This document shows positions 17,729 through 26,367 of a DNA stretch of 64,000 nucleotides, in pieces. Source of the stretch: Zongyangia gallinarum (GTDB lineage: Bacteria; Bacillota; Clostridia; Oscillospirales; Ruminococcaceae); the NCBI GenBank assembly GCA_904419315.1, contig CAJFQY010000007.1, positions 3,523-67,522 of the forward strand, given 5' to 3'. The first letter of the stretch is position 1; every line of letters starts with the position of its first letter. Both the position numbers and the translations under genes were made by a program. The notes beneath the pieces are model-generated. The model made no database searches. It was given only the letters and a program-made list of their open reading frames with translations, and was not told the origin of the DNA.

Positions 17729-19252
17729 CTACAGAGTGGCCAATTCTTTAAAATTATCCTTGAGAGATGGATACAACTTGACATACAGCCGATAAAATGC
17801 TTCGTATTTGTCGATGTTGTCCGGATTGGGAGCCTGTGTTTTATTTTTCTTAATGACCCGGCGACAACCTTCCTCCACAGAGGGATAGATGCCTGCGCCT
17901 ACGCCGGCCAAAATAGCCACACCAAGAGCAGGACCTTCCTTGGAATTGACGGTAGAAACGTTGCAGTTAAACAGATCGGCCAACATAGAACGCCACAAGG
18001 GGCTGGTTCCGCCTCCTCCGCAGGCCATCATGTCGTTGATTTCAGTTCCCATCTCCCGAATGATCTCGATGCAGTCACGCAGGGAGTAGGAAACGCCCTC
18101 CAGAATAGCGCGAATGAGATCAGCCTTTTGATGGATAGCAGAGAGCCCAAAGAATACACCGCGGCAGTCTGTATCCAGATGAGGGGTGCGTTCACCCATG
18201 AGATAAGGCAGATAAATCAGCCGATTGGAACCGACGGGAACCTTTTCCGCCATATTATCCATAATATAATAGGGATCCACACCCTCTTTTTCTGCCTGCG
18301 CGATTTCTTCGTGGCAGAAGTTGTCCCTAAACCATTTTAGGGAGAGTCCGGCGCCTTGGGTGACACCCATAATGTGCCAGCAGCCTGGGACAGCACAACA
18401 GAAGGTATGTACGCGGCCTTTAGGGTCAATAGAAATATCAGAAGTATGAGCAAAGACGACGCCGCTGGTGCCGATGGTGGTAAAGGCTTTTCCATCCTCC
18501 ACAATACCGGTACCGACAGCTGCCGCCGCATTATCACCTGCACCGCCGACGACAATGGTGCCTTCCTGCAGCCCGGTCATAGCGGCGACCTGGGCAGTAA
18601 TGGTGCCGGTGACTTCCGGGGATTCATAGACCTTGGCAAGCAGGGACTTATCAATGTCCAGCAGGCCGAGCAGCTCATCAGACCAGCAGCGGTTGGGGAC
18701 ATCCAGTAGCTGCATGCCGGAAGCATCGGAAACTTCTGTGGCGTACTCTCCGGTTAGCATAAAGCGGATATAATCTTTCGGCAGAAGAATATGACGGCAT
18801 TTTGCGTAGTTTTCCGGCTCGTTGTTGCGCACCCAGAGAATTTTGGCGGCGGTAAAGCCGGTAATGGCGGGGTTGGCAGTGATTTCGATCAGTTTTTCCC
18901 GGCCTACCTTGGCAGTGATTTCCTCCACCTCTTTGCCGGTGCGCTGATCACACCAGATGATGGATTTGCGGATGACCTGGTTGTTTTCGTCCAGCATGAC
19001 CAAGCCGTGCATCTGGCCGGACAAGCCAATGCCTTTGATATCTGCAGGATTGACGCCACTTTTGGAGACACAGTCTTTCAGTGTCTGGACGGTAGCGTTC
19101 CACCAATCTTCAGGATCCTGTTCCGCCCAACCGTTGTGGGGCTGATAGAGAGGATATTCGACGGTGCTGGAAACAATGGTATTACCGTCCGTATCAAACA
19201 GTACGGTTTTGGTACCGCTAGTACCAATGTCAATGCCGATTAAATATTGCAT
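17729..19252 (-). CDS. xylB: Xylulokinase
   Basis: The 507-residue FGGY-family kinase phosphorylates D-xylulose to xylulose 5-phosphate for the pentose phosphate pathway. It has the GIDIGTSGTKTVLFD phosphate-1 loop, GLSGQMHGLVML and IIWCDQRT, all typical of XylB, the ATPase-core VVGGAGDNAAAAVGTG, and the C-terminal FGGY-type ACGGGGTSPLWRSMLAD. AAGGAGGG precedes ATG 19252. No xylose isomerase or transporter is adjacent, so D-xylulose or a related ketopentose might be the true substrate. Confidence 0.92.
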   Translation of the reverse strand: MQYLIGIDIGTSGTKTVLFDTDGNTIVSSTVEYPLYQPHNGWAEQDPEDWWNATVQTLKDCVSKSGVNPADIKGIGLSGQMHGLVMLDENNQVIRKSIIWCDQRTGKEVEEITAKVGREKLIEITANPAITGFTAAKILWVRNNEPENYAKCRHILLPKDYIRFMLTGEYATEVSDASGMQLLDVPNRCWSDELLGLLDIDKSLLAKVYESPEVTGTITAQVAAMTGLQEGTIVVGGAGDNAAAAVGTGIVEDGKAFTTIGTSGVVFAHTSDISIDPKGRVHTFCCAVPGCWHIMGVTQGAGLSLKWFRDNFCHEEIAQAEKEGVDPYYIMDNMAEKVPVGSNRLIYLPYLMGERTPHLDTDCRGVFFGLSAIHQKADLIRAILEGVSYSLRDCIEIIREMGTEINDMMACGGGGTSPLWRSMLADLFNCNVSTVNSKEGPALGVAILAGVGAGIYPSVEEGCRRVIKKNKTQAPNPDNIDKYEAFYRLYVKLYPSLKDNFKELATL

Positions 19253-19394
19253 GGCAAACCCTCCTTTTGATCATTCCAAAGTTTTCTTATTATAGATCAT
19301 ATCACTAATTTCTATCAAACACAATATGGGAACTTTGTAAGAAAAATCCTTAGAAACTTTAGCTAGTAAATAGTTTTTCGGGAAAAGTGATAAA

Positions 19395-19428
19395 AAACAG
19401 GCAAGTTGTTAGTACAACTTGCCTGTTT
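19395..19428 (-). terminator. Terminator of the small Cys-rich gene
   Basis: AACAGGCAAGTTGT and ACAACTTGCCTGTT flank a four-base loop, with T tracts outside; the stem directly abuts the stop codon. Confidence 0.8.
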
Positions 19429-19640
19429 TATAATTTGAAATCATCAGGACTATACTGGGTGAGGAGCCGGGGCTTTTTGGGGATTCTTTTAAGAGGATCA
19501 TAGCTAAATTTCCGGCAGCTGTGGTAGGGGGTAACAACACCGCGTTTGGGGCAGAGGATGATGGAATCGTCCCTTCCCGGACGCCCCAAGGCACAATAGA
19601 TACAAGCAGGTTCAATGCGGTTTCCAAAAAGCTTTGCCAA
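19428..19640 (-). CDS. Small conserved cysteine-rich protein, 70 residues
   Basis: The protein has two cysteine pairs arranged as CIYC and CPKRGVVTPYHSC, followed by the FSYDPLKRIPKKP tail. This pattern recurs in short uncharacterised Clostridia proteins and looks like a small zinc- or iron-binding fold. The start is taken as TTG 19640 with GAGAGGAT about 8 bases upstream. It has its own terminator and lies between xylB and the ylbJ-like gene on the same strand. No function is known. Confidence 0.65.
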   Translation of the reverse strand: MAKLFGNRIEPACIYCALGRPGRDDSIILCPKRGVVTPYHSCRKFSYDPLKRIPKKPRLLTQYSPDDFKL

Positions 19641-19669
19641 GTGTTCACATCCTCTCGTTTTCTTTCTTT

Positions 19670-20821
19670 TTATTCTATCATATTCTTCGCTGCTTTGCTA
19701 CGGGATTTTCTGACCTCACCGGAAGTTGGGGAAAGAGAGAGAAGAAGAACCGCACAGAGAAGAAGGATACAGACGGTAGCGGGGATATTCCCATAGGAAA
19801 TAGCGAGACGGGGGGAGGACTCAAATGCGGCGCTGATCAGAGCCAGGGGAACCGCCCGCAAAATCAGATGTGCAATTATACCGGTAATAGCCGCATGGGC
19901 CAGACGGGAGATGAGGAAGGGAAGAAGATTCAGATGGTGATCTTTTATAAGGGCAATGACCTGACAGATAATGGAGACACTGGAAAAGGAGACAAGGATG
20001 CTGCAAAGGGTAAAAGCGGTGAGTACATCATTTTGAGCGCTTTGGAGACATCCCTGCGTTACTTCCAGAAATCCATAGACCAAAGGTGTTACTACTGCGG
20101 CGTCCGCGAAGGAAGAAAGCTTTTGACAGAAAAAATCCATCCAACCGGAGGCGGTGAGGAGGGAGGTGACAGCACTTAAAAAGACAATAAAGGCGCTGAC
20201 GGTGAACATGGAAGAAGCACCGCCGCAAACCGATTCCACAAAGGCTACCGGCACAGTCATGGGAGGAGTCGGTTTTGCCTCATTTTTGGGAGGAACCTTG
20301 TGAAAAAGGCCAAGAAAGGTGCCGATGAGGAGGGAGGATAATATCTGAGAGACAAGAAGGATGACACCCAGCGCAGTGGAGTGGAGCATGGAAAGCCCCA
20401 CAGTTCCGATGAGGAAGGCGGGCCCTGCGTTGACGCAAAAGCAGAGCATCCGGCTGGCTTGTGCCTTGTCTATTTTTTTCTGCTCCAAAAGCCCAGAAAT
20501 CATTTTTGCACCTACGGGATAGCCGCCCAACATACTCATGATGACGGCGCATCCGCAGGAGGAAGGAAGCTTTAATATATAACGGGTGATGGGAGAAAGG
20601 GGACGGGAGATAAGCTCCCCCAGGCCCGAATTTGTGAGAAAGCAGGCCAGCACTACAAAGGGAAAAAGGGAGGGGATGACAACGCCGGCGCAAAGAGTCA
20701 AACCATCACGGGCGCCCTGGGCGCTGGACTGGGGATAGAGGAGGATACCAGTGCACAGCGCCCCAGCGGCCAGTAGAATCAAAAAGATTTTCATTGGTTT
20801 GGAATGTCCGAACTTTTTCAT
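19670..20821 (-). CDS. ylbJ: YlbJ-like sporulation membrane protein (nucleoside-recognition domain)
   Basis: The 383-residue protein has about eight hydrophobic segments and the repeated nucleoside-recognition (Gate) motif, including LCAGVVIPSLFPFVVLACF, MLGGYPVGAK and FCVNAGPAFLIGTVGLS. This is the pattern of YlbJ, an integral membrane protein of the mother cell needed for spore-coat or cortex formation in Bacillus. ATG 20821 follows GGGAGGAAT; a longer frame upstream overlaps the divergent yqfC region and is rejected. A sigma-E-like promoter is visible upstream. Confidence 0.82.
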   Translation of the reverse strand: MKKFGHSKPMKIFLILLAAGALCTGILLYPQSSAQGARDGLTLCAGVVIPSLFPFVVLACFLTNSGLGELISRPLSPITRYILKLPSSCGCAVIMSMLGGYPVGAKMISGLLEQKKIDKAQASRMLCFCVNAGPAFLIGTVGLSMLHSTALGVILLVSQILSSLLIGTFLGLFHKVPPKNEAKPTPPMTVPVAFVESVCGGASSMFTVSAFIVFLSAVTSLLTASGWMDFFCQKLSSFADAAVVTPLVYGFLEVTQGCLQSAQNDVLTAFTLCSILVSFSSVSIICQVIALIKDHHLNLLPFLISRLAHAAITGIIAHLILRAVPLALISAAFESSPRLAISYGNIPATVCILLLCAVLLLSLSPTSGEVRKSRSKAAKNMIE

Positions 20822-20879
20822 GATGGCAGATTCCTCCCTTCTGGGATGCGGATTGGGTATGAAAGGTCCCTTTTTCCAA

Positions 20880-20907
20880 TATATATGTAAAAGGACAAAA
20901 GATATGA
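20880..20907 (-). promoter_or_regulatory. Candidate sigma-E-type sporulation promoter for the ylbJ-like gene
   Basis: On the minus strand TCATATC is separated by 13 bases from CATATATA, close to the Bacillus sigma-E pattern (KMATATT, about 14 bases, CATACAHT). The transcript would start about 50 bases before ATG 20821. The match is by eye only. Confidence 0.4.
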
Positions 20908-20969
20908 GTTGCTGTACGTTTGGCAGCGCTGGAGTTAGGAAGGAACCTGGGATCAACCAAGGAAATGAG

Positions 20970-21299
20970 GTGGGAAATTTGGCGAGGGAGAAGAGGAGAA
21001 ACCGAAGGCAACTGCCTGTAGAGGAGATGCCCAAAGACAAGATGGCTTCCAAGGTAGCCAAGGTCATCGGTGTACCGGAGGATGCGTTTACAGCCCAGCC
21101 CCAAATCGAGCTCTCTGGAAATCGGGAAGCAGTGGTAGAAGGGTGCCAGGGCATATTGGAATATGACGAGTGTGTTATCCGTTTGAACCTGGGAAAGATG
21201 ATGCTGCGCTTTTGCGGCAGAAATCTTCAGCTGCGATGTATGGCGGCGCAAAGTGTCGTAGTGGAGGGCTATATCATGTCCATGGAGTTTTTAACCTGA
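20970..21299 (+). CDS. yqfC: Sporulation protein YqfC
   Basis: YqfC is a short protein made with YqfD in the sporulating cell. The C-terminal 90 residues match its beta-rich core: SKVAKVIGVPEDAF, PQIELSGNREAVVEGC, GILEYDECVIRLNLG and SVVVEGYIMSMEF. The start is GTG 20970 (109 residues), which has AAGGAA 5 bases upstream; TTG 20979 or a later ATG would give the more usual length near 90-95. It lies 63 bases before yqfD in the conserved order. Confidence 0.8.
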   Translation: MGNLAREKRRNRRQLPVEEMPKDKMASKVAKVIGVPEDAFTAQPQIELSGNREAVVEGCQGILEYDECVIRLNLGKMMLRFCGRNLQLRCMAAQSVVVEGYIMSMEFLT

Positions 21300-21362
21300 C
21301 CACAGCCGCTGGATCTCTGACCTGATTTTCGAAAGGAAATTTTTGCAGTAAAGGAGAGCATC

Positions 21363-22568
21363 ATGTTTATCGTCAGACTGTTCCGGTGGCTTTGCGGCTA
21401 TGTGGAGTTCGAGGTAACCGGCAACTTTGTGGAGCGCTTTCTCAACCTAGCCATGCGGAGCGGGGTCAACATTTGGGGACTTAGCCATCGCACAGATAAA
21501 GTGATCGGTTGCGCCCTGTTGAGGGATTACAAGCGCTTTCGAAAGTTTACCCGGAAAACAGGGGTCCGGGTACGGCATATCGGCACATACGGTATGCCTT
21601 TTGTCGCTAAAAGATACCGCAAACGGGTGGGAATCCTCATCGGTGTGGCGGCATTTTTTGTTTTTTTGGCCGTCATGTCCCAGTTTATTTGGCAGATCGA
21701 AGTCAACGGTTGTAAAACGGTGGATCCGCAGACCGTCCTGGATGCGGTAGAAGAATATGGGCTGAGAGAGGGAGCGTTGCGCAGCCAGCTGGACACACGG
21801 GAAATTGAAAATCGTGTCATGATCAAGTTGGATACCCTCTCCTGGATCGCGATCAATATCCAGGGGAGCCGCGCTACCATCGAAATCCAGGAGAGGGTCA
21901 ATCCACCGGAAATGTTGCCGCTAGATGATCCATGCAATGTGGTAGCAAAGCATGAGGGAATGATTACCCGGGTGGAGGCCCACGACGGCAAAGCCATGGT
22001 CCAAAAGGGAGATGCCGTGAAAGAGGGGGAGCTGTTAATCAGCGGTATCATCGAATCGAAAAGCGGCAAAAATATACTGAAACACGCCTGGGGAAAGGTT
22101 ATCGCTATGTACGAGGAAAACTTGACCATCCGGATTCCCCTGAAGCAGCGTCACGAGGTTCTTTCTCAGGAAAGCAGCCCAAAAAGCTATCTACGAGTCG
22201 GTGGGATAGATATTCCTTTGTCCATCGGTGGTTCTCCCGGAGAAAATGCGAAGGTTTCGGTGGAGGAAAAACAGCTTTCCATTTTTGGAATGCCGTTGCC
22301 ATTGTATCATGTTGTCAAAACATATCGTTCTTTCTCCTATGAAGAAGTGACGATTTCTCAGAATGAGGCGAAGTCCCAGGCCCTGAGAAGGCTGGAGCAG
22401 ATGGAAAACGAAGCCATCGGAGAGTGTGAAAGCAAGGAAAAAACAGTCAATGGCATTGTGGATGGGGATCACTATGTCCTTACTGCAAGGTTTGTGGTTG
22501 AGAAAGATATAGGAGCCACTGAAAAAATATGGACAGATCAGCCGGCCGAAGCGGAAAATTCTCAGTAA
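21363..22568 (+). CDS. yqfD: Sporulation protein YqfD
   Basis: The 401-residue protein has one membrane span at about residues 93-115 (VGILIGVAAFFVFLAVMS), the family beta-rich extracellular domain with QIEVNGCKTVDPQTVLDAV, SWIAINIQGSRATIEIQERV and LISGIIE. YqfD is expressed under sigma-E with YqfC and is needed for efficient sporulation in relatives. AAGGAGAG precedes ATG 21363. The order yqfC-yqfD-phoH-ybeY follows the Bacillus arrangement. Confidence 0.92.
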   Translation: MFIVRLFRWLCGYVEFEVTGNFVERFLNLAMRSGVNIWGLSHRTDKVIGCALLRDYKRFRKFTRKTGVRVRHIGTYGMPFVAKRYRKRVGILIGVAAFFVFLAVMSQFIWQIEVNGCKTVDPQTVLDAVEEYGLREGALRSQLDTREIENRVMIKLDTLSWIAINIQGSRATIEIQERVNPPEMLPLDDPCNVVAKHEGMITRVEAHDGKAMVQKGDAVKEGELLISGIIESKSGKNILKHAWGKVIAMYEENLTIRIPLKQRHEVLSQESSPKSYLRVGGIDIPLSIGGSPGENAKVSVEEKQLSIFGMPLPLYHVVKTYRSFSYEEVTISQNEAKSQALRRLEQMENEAIGECESKEKTVNGIVDGDHYVLTARFVVEKDIGATEKIWTDQPAEAENSQ

Positions 22569-22725
22569 ATTTTGCAGAAACCCTAGTAAAATTTAATAGT
22601 ATTTGCTATAATAAACTGTACATACTGGGCAATTGCTCCAGGTTTGTGAAAATTTCGTTTGATGCGGGTGGCTTTGGAAAAATTCGGAACACGCTGCAAT
22701 ATCAGACGGGGATTCAGGTGAATGG

Positions 22726-23694
22726 ATGATCGAAAGGATAGTCAATGTAGAGCGGATGGAACATGCCGTTGCGCTCTTCGGAAACTTTGATGAGAACATA
22801 AAAATAGTAGAAAAGGAATATGGAGTTACCATCCTCTGCCGGGGAACAGAAGTCAAGATTGCCGGTGAGGAAGAACAGGTGGATAAGGCACGTCGCGCGG
22901 TGGAAGGCCTCCTCGCCATATTGGAAAAGGGAGAGGCTTTGACCGATCAGAATGTCCGCTATGTCATCTCTATGGTGGCAGAGGGTACCGAGGATAAACT
23001 GGCGGCTTTGGCGGGAGATTGTATCTGCATCACCGCCAAGGGAAAACCTCTTCGTCCTAAGACTCTGGGGCAGAAGCGTTATGTGGATGCGATTCAGAAC
23101 AACACCATTGTTCTAGGTATCGGTCCGGCAGGAACGGGAAAAACCTATCTTGCTGTGGCTATGGCGGTCCGGGCTTTCCGCAAAGGGGACATCAACCGGA
23201 TTATTCTGACCCGGCCGGCAGTAGAGGCAGGGGAGAAGCTGGGATTTCTGCCCGGCGACCTGCAAAATAAGGTGGATCCGTATCTGCGGCCTCTTTACGA
23301 TGCACTCTTCGATATGCTGGGGCCGGAAAACTACCAGAAATACCTAGAGCGGGGCAATATTGAGGTAGCGCCTTTGGCCTATATGAGAGGCCGGACTTTG
23401 GATGACAGCTTTATTATTCTGGATGAAGCTCAAAATACCACGCCAGAGCAGATGAAAATGTTTTTGACCCGCTTAGGTTTTAACTCTAAAGCGGTTATTA
23501 CCGGGGATATTACCCAGATCGACCTGCCGGATGAGCGTAAATCCGGCTTGGTGGAAGCCTCGAGAGTCCTCAAACGGGTAGAGGATATCAGTATTGTCAA
23601 CTTTAATGAGAAGGACGTGGTGAGACACCGTTTGGTGCAGGAAATCATCAAGGCCTACGAAAAATATTATGAGGACGGAAAACGCCGCAAATAG
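22726..23694 (+). CDS. phoH: PhoH-family ATPase/RNA helicase-like protein
   Basis: The 322-residue protein is a PhoH/PhoL ATPase, expected to act on RNA together with YbeY. It has the Walker A loop GIGPAGTGKTYLAVA (about residues 127-141), EAGEKLGFLPGDLQNKVDPY, Walker B with FIILDEAQNTTPEQM and the sensor motif KAVITGDITQIDLP. The N-terminus carries a KH-like segment. Its last bases are 16 bases before ybeY. It starts 157 bases after yqfD, leaving room for its own promoter (a TATAAT is seen at 22606-22612). Confidence 0.95.
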   Translation: MIERIVNVERMEHAVALFGNFDENIKIVEKEYGVTILCRGTEVKIAGEEEQVDKARRAVEGLLAILEKGEALTDQNVRYVISMVAEGTEDKLAALAGDCICITAKGKPLRPKTLGQKRYVDAIQNNTIVLGIGPAGTGKTYLAVAMAVRAFRKGDINRIILTRPAVEAGEKLGFLPGDLQNKVDPYLRPLYDALFDMLGPENYQKYLERGNIEVAPLAYMRGRTLDDSFIILDEAQNTTPEQMKMFLTRLGFNSKAVITGDITQIDLPDERKSGLVEASRVLKRVEDISIVNFNEKDVVRHRLVQEIIKAYEKYYEDGKRRK

Positions 23695-23710
23695 AAATGA
23701 GGGAACGGAC

Positions 23711-24214
23711 ATGGAAAGCTTAAAGGTACTGATTTCAAATAAACAGAAGGAAGTAAAAATTCCTACGGGAATGCGTCTGCTCATCCGCCGTTGTTGCAAC
23801 GCTGTGTTGGTGTTGGAGAATTTCGAGGGCATTGCAGAGGTTTCGGTGAGCTTTGTCAACAACGCGCAGATCCGACAGCTCAACCGTGAATACCGGCATA
23901 AGGATATGCCCACCGATGTGCTCAGCTTTCCGCTGGGAGAAAACGGCGTCTATGATATCAACCGGGAAACTGGAGCTCAGCAGCTGGGGGACATTGTCAT
24001 CTCTATGGAAAAGGCGGTGGAGCAGGCGGAGAGATACGGCCATTCCCTTCAGCGGGAGGTAGGCTTCCTCACAGTCCACTCTATGCTCCACCTTTTAGGC
24101 TATGACCATGAGGCCGGCGGCATCCAGGCGGTCCATATGCGGGAAAAGGAAGAGACTGTCATGGCAAGGCTGGGGCTCCAGCGGGATGCCAGCTATGTGT
24201 TTGAAGATGAGTAA
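23711..24214 (+). CDS. ybeY: Endoribonuclease YbeY
   Basis: YbeY is a zinc-dependent endoribonuclease that trims the 3' end of 16S rRNA and takes part in ribosome quality control. The 167-residue protein has the family metal motif VHSMLHLLGYDH (three His, about residues 123-133) preceded by DVLSFPLG. ATG 23711 has GAGGGAA upstream; an earlier in-frame ATG lies inside phoH. It overlaps dgkA by 8 bases. Confidence 0.95.
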   Translation: MESLKVLISNKQKEVKIPTGMRLLIRRCCNAVLVLENFEGIAEVSVSFVNNAQIRQLNREYRHKDMPTDVLSFPLGENGVYDINRETGAQQLGDIVISMEKAVEQAERYGHSLQREVGFLTVHSMLHLLGYDHEAGGIQAVHMREKEETVMARLGLQRDASYVFEDE

Positions 24215-24707
24215 ATATGGCTTTTCGGCCCTGGGGCGCGGATTTCTCTACGCGCTGCGGGGCTTTTGTCACTGTGTCAAAACTCAGAGAAACCTACGCA
24301 TCCATTTAGTAGCCGCGTTCCATGTATTTCTCCTCAGTCCCTTTTATCATTTTACCAAAGGGGAATATGGGGCGCTGTGTTTAGCCTGTGGATTGGTCAT
24401 CAGTGCAGAAATGGTCAACACGGCTCTGGAGGAATTTTGTGATGGCCAATATCCTGGCTATAGTCCGGTGGCAAAACGGGTTAAGGATGTGGCGGCAGGA
24501 ACGGTACTTCTCTGCGCGCTGGCCGCGGCTGGGGTAGGCGTCATCTTTTTCTGGGATATGGAAGCGTTTGGGCGGATGGCTCAATTTATCACTCTTTATC
24601 CTTGGTCCCCCGTAATTCCTGTGGCAACGTTGACCGCTGGAATCATCTGGGCCATGAGCACAAAGAAAAAAGAACCAATGAAAGAAAAGGAATCGAAAGA
24701 AAGATGA
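24207..24707 (+). CDS. dgkA: Diacylglycerol/undecaprenol kinase family protein
   Basis: The 166-residue membrane protein belongs to the small DgkA family, which in Gram-positives phosphorylates undecaprenol to recycle the cell-wall lipid carrier. Visible are GRGFLYALRGFCHCVKTQRNLRIH and the catalytic EMVNTALEEFCD motif. Membrane spans lie at about 30-50, 55-75 and 95-115, and an extra hydrophobic C-terminal stretch near 135-155 followed by a Lys/Glu-rich tail is longer than the usual 120-140 residues. ATG 24207 overlaps the end of ybeY, and translation is probably coupled. Confidence 0.88.
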   Translation: MSKYGFSALGRGFLYALRGFCHCVKTQRNLRIHLVAAFHVFLLSPFYHFTKGEYGALCLACGLVISAEMVNTALEEFCDGQYPGYSPVAKRVKDVAAGTVLLCALAAAGVGVIFFWDMEAFGRMAQFITLYPWSPVIPVATLTAGIIWAMSTKKKEPMKEKESKER

Positions 24708-25609
24708 TGGATAGTAACAATACAAAATCGGGCTTTATCGCCATTGTGGGCAAGCCCAATGTAGGAAAATCCTCCCTTCTCAACGCCTTGGTAGGGGAAA
24801 AGGTGGCCATTGTGTCGGCAAAGCCTCAGACTACCCGCACCCGGATTACCGGTGTGCTGACGGAGGGGGAAACCCAACTGGTCTTTATTGACACACCGGG
24901 ACTGCATAAGCCAAGGACGAAGCTCAGCGAATATATGGTGGAGCAGGTCAAAGGCTCGGTGACCGATGTGGATCTGGCGGTTTTGGTGGTTGACGCCACC
25001 GTCAAGGAGATCACCAAGGCAGAACGGGAGCTTATGGGAAATTTTTCTTCCATGGATCTGCCAGCTATTTTGGCGCTTAACAAAATTGACCTGTTGGAAA
25101 AGAAAGAGGATCTGATGGAGAAAATCCAAGCGTTTTCGGAGGCCTATGAGTTTGCCCATATCCTTCCTTTGTCTGCAAGCACGGGTGAAGGGGTAGAAAA
25201 ACTCAAAGAAATTTTAATCGAGAGTGCCCAACCAGGCCCACACTTTTTCCCAGACGACGCTTTGACCGATCAGCCAGAACGGGTCATTGTGGCCGAGATC
25301 ATCAGGGAAAAGATTCTCAACAATATGTCTCAGGAAATTCCCCACGGCACAGCGGTTTCCATTGAATCTATGAAAGAAAGACCGGGAGGAAAGCTGATGG
25401 ATATCTACGCCACCATCCTCTGTGAAAAGCAGAGCCATAAGGGGATGGTCATCGGGAAGAATGGAGCCATGCTTAAAAAGATAGCGTCAGAGGCCAGGGT
25501 GGAAATTGAGAGCTTTCTTGACTGCAAAATCAACCTGCAATGCTGGGTTAAGGTCAAGGATGATTGGAGAAATAAAGAGCGCATCATCAAGGAATTGGGC
25601 TTTCAGTAA
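24704..25609 (+). CDS. era: GTPase Era
   Basis: Era is an essential GTPase in 30S ribosome maturation. The 301-residue protein has G1 GKPNVGKSS, G2 PQTTRTRI, G3 DTPG, G4 NKID and a C-terminal KH RNA-binding domain with VIGKNGAMLKKIASEAR. ATG 24704 overlaps the dgkA stop by 4 bases; the second ATG 24707 is an equal alternative. Its position next to dgkA, ybeY and recO is the standard order in Firmicutes. Confidence 0.96.
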   Translation: MMDSNNTKSGFIAIVGKPNVGKSSLLNALVGEKVAIVSAKPQTTRTRITGVLTEGETQLVFIDTPGLHKPRTKLSEYMVEQVKGSVTDVDLAVLVVDATVKEITKAERELMGNFSSMDLPAILALNKIDLLEKKEDLMEKIQAFSEAYEFAHILPLSASTGEGVEKLKEILIESAQPGPHFFPDDALTDQPERVIVAEIIREKILNNMSQEIPHGTAVSIESMKERPGGKLMDIYATILCEKQSHKGMVIGKNGAMLKKIASEARVEIESFLDCKINLQCWVKVKDDWRNKERIIKELGFQ

Positions 25610-25661
25610 TCGTCGTCGAAAGATTATTTTAGATCGCAATAAAGAAAAGGAGAGGTGTGTC

Positions 25662-26030
25662 ATGGAAAGCAATAAAAAAAGAAACTGGATCTTTGGAGGA
25701 TTCTCTCTCATCATTTTGCTTTTGGAATACTTCATTTGCCGCTACCTTTTCTTTGATCTGCATGGAATGAGGGAATTTCCCCAGCTTTTACTGCTTGTGG
25801 GAGTGGTTTTCCTTTTACTGGCGGCGGCAGGAGGCCTAAAAATATTTTCAATATCCGTCTTAGCCGGTTATCCTTTGGGCTTTATCTGCGGCATGGCCCT
25901 GCAAAGTTATGGCACCGATCCCGGAGGAGGAAGAACCTCCAATGGCTGGATCATCTGGGGCGGCATCTTCTTGGCCTGTGTGGTTGTAGGGGTTCTGATA
26001 GATTTGGCTAAAAGAAAAGTGAAAAAATAA
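25662..26030 (+). CDS. Small membrane protein of unknown function, 122 residues
   Basis: The protein has about four hydrophobic stretches (roughly residues 9-27, 40-60, 62-80 and 95-115) with the glycine-rich YGTDPGGGRTSN loop between the last two, and ends in KRKVKK. No family is recognised. ATG 25662 follows AAAGGAGAGG, so it is well translated. It lies 52 bases after era and 136 bases before a yqzL-like gene, between two conserved gene groups. The topology is consistent with an accessory inner-membrane protein and nothing more can be said. Confidence 0.65.
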   Translation: MESNKKRNWIFGGFSLIILLLEYFICRYLFFDLHGMREFPQLLLLVGVVFLLLAAAGGLKIFSISVLAGYPLGFICGMALQSYGTDPGGGRTSNGWIIWGGIFLACVVVGVLIDLAKRKVKK

Positions 26031-26166
26031 GAAGGCTTGTACATAATTTTTCTCCATTGTCAAGGCTAAAGTTTTGCCAATAGTGGTGTACTTTCCCGCT
26101 GATATCAGCTGATGGAATGGACAGAATTCTAATAAAGGATTCCAAAACGGAAAGGCGGTTTTGACA

Positions 26167-26367
26167 ATGGATTTGAGAGCGATGAACGCATGGAAGAAGT
26201 TTGAGCAGACCGGGAGTATTGCGGCCTATATGCAGTACCGCCAGCTTCTCAACAATGTGGACAACGGCGAGGAAACCGCTGATTTTTTGGGAGAAGGCGA
26301 GGAAACAGCCAATGCTGATTACGACCGATGGACTGGTCATCAAACAAAGGACCATGGATACAGATGA
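26167..26367 (+). CDS. YqzL-like small protein
   Basis: The 66-residue protein begins MDLRAMNAWKKFEQTGSI followed by AAYMQYRQLLNN. This matches the W..F..TG.i..YL.Y pattern of YqzL, a short protein often encoded just upstream of recO in Firmicutes. Its function is unknown. ATG 26167 has AAAGGCGG about 9 bases upstream. It overlaps recO by 56 bases in another frame, so the two are likely coupled. Confidence 0.6.
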   Translation: MDLRAMNAWKKFEQTGSIAAYMQYRQLLNNVDNGEETADFLGEGEETANADYDRWTGHQTKDHGYR

